DNA from: a virus
Reading direction: 5' to 3' (one strand)
DNA length: 41,593 bases
IMG/VR virus record: IMGVR_UViG_3300020202_000141
Span: 1 to 41,593 of that record
Under the pieces are notes generated by a model. That model saw nothing but the letters and a program-made list of their open reading frames with translations, made no database searches and was not told the origin of the DNA. The translations under genes and the position numbers were made by a program. How positions within the stretch are numbered: position 1 is the stretch's first letter; the number at the start of each line of letters is the position of its first letter. This document shows, piece after piece, positions 36,850 to 41,593 of the stretch.

Positions 36850-38290
36850 TGTCGGGCTCCTGTGTGGGGATGGGGCCGTTCACCGGCACGCGGCCATCCG
36901 ACGAAAAGGCGAAGCGGTTGGCGTCGGCGAGCGCCTGATCGGCGGCGTGCTCCTCGGCCAGGCGCTCGGGGTCCTGCCCGAGGGAGCGGACCGTTCCCTG
37001 CCAGGAGGCGAGGCCCGCGCGGATGGCGTCCCGCATGGCGGGGATCTCGCGGGCCGGGTCCACGATGACCCGCGCGGGCGGCACCCAATCGAGCGACAGA
37101 CCCGGCGCGCGGTTGCCGCGGGTGATGTTGAAGTCGCTCACGGCCCGGCGGGCGAGCGGCTGGAGCATCTGCGGCACCAGCATGAGCCACTGCCAGGACG
37201 AGATATTCCGGTCCATCTCCATGCGGCCCATGCGGGCGGAGGAGAAGTTGACCCGCGACAGGTCGCCGGTCAGCGCCTCGTAGGTGATGCCCATGCCGGC
37301 TGCGACGGCACGCAGCACGTTCTGCGTGAACTCGTCGTAACCCGTGACGCCCGGCGGCTCGGCGAACTTGATGTCCTCGCCTGGCGCAAGCGTCTGGATG
37401 CGGCCGGGAACCAGCGAGGAAAGCCCGGCGGGATCGTCCACATCGACCGGATCGCCCTGCAAGTTGGTCCGAAACGCCGCGAAGCAGGCGGCAATCTTCT
37501 GACGGAGAAGTTGCGCCTCCTGATGGTCGGCCATGTCCTGCAACTGAAGGGCGATGGGGGCGAACCACGACACGCCCCGCTGCTGTCCGGGCCTGTCCTG
37601 CCGATAGACGTGGATGATCTCGGTCGCGGGCACGAAGCGGCTTTCGCGGCGCAGGCGCCAGCCGGTCGCGCCGGGGTGGTCGTAGTAGAGCCAATACCCT
37701 TGGCGGCGCCCGATGGCGTCATATTGGATGCCGTCGCGGATCTGCCCGTCCCGGCTGGTCATGTCCCGGCCCGTGTCGAGGTAATCAGGCTCGAGGACTT
37801 CCAACTGGAACGGCAGCGCGAGCCCGTCCTCCGCATCGCGGTCGCGGACACGCACCAGCGCCTCGCCCGCGTCCACGACGGTGTTCATCACGAGGCGCTG
37901 GAGGCCGTATAGGTTCTGCCGGCCGTGCACGTCGATGTCGGTGGTGTCGAAGTGCCGCTCGATGGCGGCGAGCATGGCCGCCCGGCTGGTGGCCGAGCCG
38001 CCCTTCACCTTGGGGATGATGCCGTCGCCCACGACGTTGGCGGCGATGACCTGTTGCGCCCGCAGCGCGAAGGGCGTGTTGCGCACCATGTCGCGAGCGA
38101 TGAAGGCGAGGCGCTGGCGCTGGGCCGCCGCCGCGTCCGCGTCCCCCGAGCGGGCGCGCAGCGAGGCCGTGCGGTTGGTGCCCGCCGCCGCGTCATAGCG
38201 CATCAGGGTCGCGTGGACCGCGCGAGCGCGGGCGCGCGAGGCGGCCCAGCCCGGGGCAAGCCCCAGGATTGCGCGGTCGAGAAGGTTCAT
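36839..38290 (-). CDS. Portal protein (lambda gpB type)
   Basis: 483 residues. ILGLAPGWAASRARAR, then RSGDADAAAAQRQRLAFIAR, DMVRNTPFALRAQQVIAANV, YDDEFTQ-like capsid-contacting helices, and RHFDTTDIDVHG match the lambda gpB/Phage_portal_2 family. Twelve copies form the DNA entry ring. The acidic C-terminus (TQEPDNDE) is typical. It lies 4 bases after the gpW-like gene. Confidence 0.92.
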   Translation of the reverse strand: MNLLDRAILGLAPGWAASRARARAVHATLMRYDAAAGTNRTASLRARSGDADAAAAQRQRLAFIARDMVRNTPFALRAQQVIAANVVGDGIIPKVKGGSATSRAAMLAAIERHFDTTDIDVHGRQNLYGLQRLVMNTVVDAGEALVRVRDRDAEDGLALPFQLEVLEPDYLDTGRDMTSRDGQIRDGIQYDAIGRRQGYWLYYDHPGATGWRLRRESRFVPATEIIHVYRQDRPGQQRGVSWFAPIALQLQDMADHQEAQLLRQKIAACFAAFRTNLQGDPVDVDDPAGLSSLVPGRIQTLAPGEDIKFAEPPGVTGYDEFTQNVLRAVAAGMGITYEALTGDLSRVNFSSARMGRMEMDRNISSWQWLMLVPQMLQPLARRAVSDFNITRGNRAPGLSLDWVPPARVIVDPAREIPAMRDAIRAGLASWQGTVRSLGQDPERLAEEHAADQALADANRFAFSSDGRVPVNGPIPTQEPDNDE

Positions 38291-38294
38291 CGGT

Positions 38295-38495
38295 TCAGAG
38301 CCCCCGGTCGAAGGTCGGGTTGACGTATGGGCTGCGCGACGCGCCGGAGACTTCGGCCTTCACGACGGAACGGGCTTGGAGCAGTTCCGACATGGGGCGG
38401 TAGACGATCTGCTCGTTGTTGGCGTTTCGGACAGACTGCGCCGGGTTCGCAATCGCAGCGTCGAGCGCGGCTTCCTGTTCAGGCGTGATGCTCAT
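38295..38495 (-). CDS. gpW-like head-tail joining protein
   Basis: 66 residues (lambda gpW is 68). TPEQEAALDAAIANPAQSV, then EQIVYRPMSELLQARSV and a disordered end YVNPTFDRGL fit the helix-beta hairpin-helix gpW fold. It is encoded between terminase and portal exactly as in lambda, and overlaps the TerL stop (ATGA). Confidence 0.82.
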   Translation of the reverse strand: MSITPEQEAALDAAIANPAQSVRNANNEQIVYRPMSELLQARSVVKAEVSGASRSPYVNPTFDRGL

Positions 38496-40279
38496 AGCCA
38501 GTTGTCCCTTACGTTGAGCCAGCCGCCGTCGGCGGGCTTCGGCTTCGGCCGGATTGTCGCCGGGTCCGCCACACTCAGTTCCGCCGCCCGCTGCGCCCAA
38601 TCCATCGCCGAGAGCGCCGCCCGTGCCGCCATGGCGTAGACCGTGCCGTCCAGCGCCTCGGCCGCACGTCCGGGGATTCGGTCATACCGATGTTCCGGCT
38701 GCCCTCGGGAGTAGCGCACCACGCGCCGCTCGGAGGTCAGTTGGTTGAACCAGGCCGGCGTCAGGCGGTTGGAGAACCGCACCGCGTCCGGGCGGCGCAG
38801 AAGCCCGAACAGGCGGTCCTTGCCGGTATCCACGCCCACGAGCCAAAGCCGGTCCTTGTTCTTCGACCGCTCCATCAGGTTGCGCTTGAACCCCGGCATC
38901 CCCTTGATCGCCATGACGCGCCGCCGCGCCCGCGGGCCGCAGAAGGCCATCACATGCGGGGTGTGCGTGCCGCTGCCGCTGTCCACCGCCACCGCGTCGA
39001 ACCCAATAGTTCCGCCCCGCCGGTGGGTGAAGCGGCTGACGATCAGCCGGTCGAGATCCAGCCATGTGTCGGCGTCGTCATACGCGCCGTCGATGACCTC
39101 ATGGCCCAGAACGAGCATCTGCCCGCTGTCCGTCCAGCCCACGGCCGTGGCTTCGAGCCGGTCGTCCTGCACGTCCACGCCCAGCGTGAGGGCCAGCACC
39201 TCCTCGGGCACGTCCTCGAGGCTCCACGCCTCCGCCCTCGCCTGGAGCGAGGCTTCATCCAGTTCCTCGCCCTCGGCCCGCCATCCCTGCCCCAGGATGG
39301 TGTTCACAAAGGTCTGGAGGTTCGTCGGGTCGTTCTTGGCGGCCAGGAACTCGGTCGCGAGTTTGGCCCAGGAGGCGTTCGCGTGGAGCGAGATCAGCGC
39401 GTTCATGCGGAAGCCCGCGTGCCCCACGACCTCGGGCCGGGTGGCCCGCCAGCGTCCGGCCTCGACCATTGCCCCCTTGTGGCGCTCCTGCACGACGGAG
39501 CCGCAGGAGGGGCAGCACCAGTAGGCCGTCTCCGGCTTGCCCTCGTCCCAGCGGATCGCGCCCCACTGGAGCTCGTGGAAGTCGCCGCACTCGGGGCACG
39601 GGACCTCGTAGATGCGCTGGTCCGACTGCCCGTAGGCGCGCAGGACGTGGGAGGTGTCCTCGTGAACCGGCGTGGAGCCCAGGACGATCTTGCGGTCCGG
39701 GAAGGAAAGCGTCCGCTTTTCCGCCAGAAGGATGGGCGAGCCTTCCGCCGTCACCTCCATGCCGTCCACCTCGTCCATGAACAGGATGCGGACGTTGTGG
39801 CGGCGCAGGTTGCGCGGGCTCTTGGCGGCCCTGATCTTGAGGCTGCCGCCCGCAAAGCGGCGCGACAGAATGGTGTTGCGCTCTCCTTCCTCCTGATCGT
39901 CAGCGAGGGCGCGGGCCAGCGCGGGGGTGGCCCCGAAGATGGGCTCCACGTCCGACACCATGTAATCCCGGCAGTCGTCGTCGGTGGGCAGCACCGCGAG
40001 GATGGGCGCCGGGTCGTTCGCCACGAAGGAGGCGAGCGCCGAGGTCAGCAGCGTCGTGAAGCCCACGCGGACCGGCTTGACGAGGCTGACACGCTCGATG
40101 GCCGGGTCGCCGATGGCGTCTGCGATCTCCCGCTGGAACGGCCAAAGCCGAACCGGGCCGGGGAGCGCCGACACACCGTCGGGCAGCACCACCGTGGACT
40201 CGATCCATTCCGACAGTTTGAGCCGCGGCGGCGGTGTCCAGGCCCGCTTGGCACGGGCCAGGGCAATCTCAGGCGTCAT
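38492..40279 (-). CDS. Terminase large subunit (GpA family)
   Basis: 595 residues. An N-terminal ATPase domain with a Walker A-like KPVRVGFTT (68-76) and Walker B ILFMDE (D169, E170); two Cys pairs (C228/C231 and C256/C259) as in GpA proteins; and a nuclease domain with the first catalytic Asp D369 in LGVDVQDDRLE. It packages DNA and cuts it, usually at cos sites. It overlaps the small subunit gene by 11 bases. Confidence 0.95.
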   Translation of the reverse strand: MTPEIALARAKRAWTPPPRLKLSEWIESTVVLPDGVSALPGPVRLWPFQREIADAIGDPAIERVSLVKPVRVGFTTLLTSALASFVANDPAPILAVLPTDDDCRDYMVSDVEPIFGATPALARALADDQEEGERNTILSRRFAGGSLKIRAAKSPRNLRRHNVRILFMDEVDGMEVTAEGSPILLAEKRTLSFPDRKIVLGSTPVHEDTSHVLRAYGQSDQRIYEVPCPECGDFHELQWGAIRWDEGKPETAYWCCPSCGSVVQERHKGAMVEAGRWRATRPEVVGHAGFRMNALISLHANASWAKLATEFLAAKNDPTNLQTFVNTILGQGWRAEGEELDEASLQARAEAWSLEDVPEEVLALTLGVDVQDDRLEATAVGWTDSGQMLVLGHEVIDGAYDDADTWLDLDRLIVSRFTHRRGGTIGFDAVAVDSGSGTHTPHVMAFCGPRARRRVMAIKGMPGFKRNLMERSKNKDRLWLVGVDTGKDRLFGLLRRPDAVRFSNRLTPAWFNQLTSERRVVRYSRGQPEHRYDRIPGRAAEALDGTVYAMAARAALSAMDWAQRAAELSVADPATIRPKPKPADGGWLNVRDNWL

Positions 40280-40724
40280 CGTCGTCCGCCTGGCCCAAAG
40301 CCGTCAGCGCGTCCCGCAGTTCGCGGTCAATGACGCGGGTTTCCATCTCCCCGATATGGCCGAGAACCTGCCGGATGCGCGACGGCACCGCGAGGATGGC
40401 CGAGCGCGCCTTGCGGATGTGGTCCGACCACACGCGCTGCGCGTCCTCCGCCCGGATCAGTTCGCCGCGCAGAAGCCCGTTCTTCATCTCCTGCGCGTCG
40501 GCCTGATGTGCCGCGAGCCGCGCCCGCTCTGCCGTCAGGTCGCGCACCTGATCCGCGCCGCCTCGCCCCGCCGCCACGCTGCGGATGTGCTCGCAGTAGC
40601 ATTGGACGCTGGCCTTGAGGTCAAAGCCCTTGCCGTCCCGCACCAGCACGTCGAGGTGCTTGTCGAGGGCGCGGGCCGACACGCCGAGCCAGGTGGCGAG
40701 TTCCGCCTTGGTCACGCCGGTCAT
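40269..40724 (-). CDS. Terminase small subunit (Nu1-like)
   Basis: 151 residues. An N-terminal winged HTH (VTKAELATWLGVSARALDKH), a spacer, then a helical C-terminus (VWSDHIRKARSAILAVPSRI, then EMETRVIDRELRDAL) that contacts TerL, as in lambda Nu1. It recognises the packaging site. Coupled to its upstream neighbour by an ATGA overlap. Confidence 0.88.
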   Translation of the reverse strand: MTGVTKAELATWLGVSARALDKHLDVLVRDGKGFDLKASVQCYCEHIRSVAAGRGGADQVRDLTAERARLAAHQADAQEMKNGLLRGELIRAEDAQRVWSDHIRKARSAILAVPSRIRQVLGHIGEMETRVIDRELRDALTALGQADDDDA

Positions 40725-41512
40725 CGCGGCAGCGTGTCCCTTGAGACAGGCTCGGGCAGACCCTTGCCCCGGAAGCCGGCCGTCGCCCAGGCCCAATCGA
40801 CGTGGGCCTTGAAGATGGGGCCAAAGCGCGCCGCCGCCGTGGCCTGCGCCACCTCGAAGAAGCGGAAGCGCGGGCGGTAGACCGCAGGGCCCTTGGTCAG
40901 GAACAGCAGCACGAGTTCGATGCCCAGGCCGCGCCGCTCGTAGACGCCGGGTGTCAGGCCGCCCTCGCCCGAGCGGGAGGGGCGCGGCACGAAGTAGCCC
41001 ACCCGCCGCTTGGCGCGCTTGCGGCTGCGCTCCGTTTCGTTCGACAGGCTGTCGCGCTGCACCTTGAGCACGGACAGGATGCGGTTGCGCTGCGAGGGCC
41101 GGAGGTTGCCGTAGCGGTCGATCTGCGCCGCCGGGGTCGGGATCATAGCGAACATCGGGCCCGCCCACCGCTGCGAGATCAGCCGCTCCGTCCCGGTCAT
41201 CGGGCGCGGGCCGCCGGCTTCTTCGACCTCGAGGTAGCGGTTGCGGCTGCGGATGTCCTTGTGGCTGACCTCGGCCACGAGGCTGTCCTTGCGGGCGGGC
41301 ATCACGCGAAAGGCGTTCAACGTGTAAGGCGTCGGCCGGTCAAAGACCTCGTTCATGTGCTTTCGCTCGGCCGAGCGGACCTCATGGGCGAGCGAGGTGA
41401 GCGCGCCGGCCAGGGCGAAGGGGAGTTGCCGACCGGCGCTGCGGATGCGCTCCTCGACGGCCGCGGCGTCGGTGTCGAAGTCAACCGTGATGCCGCCGAA
41501 CTGCGAAGCCAT
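40721..41512 (-). CDS. Virion-associated protein upstream of terminase (263 aa)
   Basis: 263 residues. FALAGALTSLAHEVRSAERK, then FDRPTPYTLNAFRV, HKDIRSRNRYLEVEEAGGPR and RRGLGIELVLLFLTKGP. The order resembles tail completion proteins of the gpZ/gp10 kind, but here the gene precedes the small terminase, an unusual place. It is the first gene of the late operon; 81 bases remain before the window end, with an AT-rich tract (41551-41560) that may hold the late promoter. Confidence 0.65.
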   Translation of the reverse strand: MASQFGGITVDFDTDAAAVEERIRSAGRQLPFALAGALTSLAHEVRSAERKHMNEVFDRPTPYTLNAFRVMPARKDSLVAEVSHKDIRSRNRYLEVEEAGGPRPMTGTERLISQRWAGPMFAMIPTPAAQIDRYGNLRPSQRNRILSVLKVQRDSLSNETERSRKRAKRRVGYFVPRPSRSGEGGLTPGVYERRGLGIELVLLFLTKGPAVYRPRFRFFEVAQATAAARFGPIFKAHVDWAWATAGFRGKGLPEPVSRDTLPR

Positions 41513-41593
41513 GGGGTGCTTTCCGGGCCCTGTGGCTACAGGACCCCCTTATGATTTTTTGCACGGACTGAGTTGTCGGGCTGCGAATCCCCA

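Noticed and set aside
41526-41545. Hairpin GGCCCTGT/ACAGGACC followed at a distance by a T run
   Set aside because: The T run starts 9 or more bases after the stem, so it does not form an intrinsic terminator. It is left as a possible leader structure of the late operon.
41570-41593. End of window resembling a tRNA T-arm (attachment site in a tRNA)
   Set aside because: It lacks the TTC of the T-loop and no acceptor or anticodon stem is visible upstream; too short to judge.

Overview
The window looks like nearly all of a temperate, long-tailed (siphovirus-type, lambda-like head) bacteriophage genome. No convincing host gene is visible. Base composition is very GC-rich with GC-ending codons. 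The gene families (GcrA-like regulator, GTA-type tail chaperone TAC_11, protease/capsid fusion, VUT/YhhQ transporter) fit an alphaproteobacterial host, possibly Rhodobacterales; this is inferred from gene content only.

Layout. (1) Minus strand, 9285 to 1: the early operon, a chain of genes mostly joined by 1-4 base stop/start overlaps. It holds a Cro-like protein, a GIY-YIG-like protein, HTH proteins, two beta-class DNA methyltransferases, a PD-(D/E)XK nuclease, an HNH endonuclease, two replication-type proteins, a GcrA-like protein, a DpdA/TGT-like transglycosylase and a VUT/YhhQ-type 7-deazaguanine precursor transporter. It runs off the left edge. (2) 9.3-10.3 kb: the immunity region, with a CI-like repressor and two oppositely directed promoters built on the same operator. 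(3) Plus strand, 10298-15799: many small genes, a Rad52-like annealing protein, NinB, an excisionase-like protein and a tyrosine integrase. It is followed by a repeat-rich candidate attP region and an HNH gene. (4) Minus strand, 41512 to 17250: late genes in the order small and large terminase, gpW, portal, protease/scaffold/capsid fusion, decoration protein, connector, tail terminator, tail tube, frameshifted tail chaperone, tape measure, tail tip and fibre proteins, HTH-phosphoesterase, amidase, holin, more fibre proteins, and a secreted ClpP-like protein. The run ends at tandem terminators. One plus-strand gene (32192-32497) is inserted in this block.

Because int lies mid-window with phage genes on both sides, and the early operon points in the same direction as the late genes across the two ends, the sequence reads as a free or circularly permuted phage genome opened near the terminase genes rather than an integrated prophage.

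The most interesting points are: a DpdA-like transglycosylase plus precursor transporter, with no biosynthesis genes visible, next to two methyltransferases (a layered DNA-modification set); a duplicated promoter/operator module; a protease-scaffold-capsid fusion with two internal ribosome-binding sites; a 22-copy, 20-residue repeat fibre protein; an Ig-like domain split between two tail genes each followed by the same 43-bp repeat; and a possible C4-like structured RNA between the late terminators.
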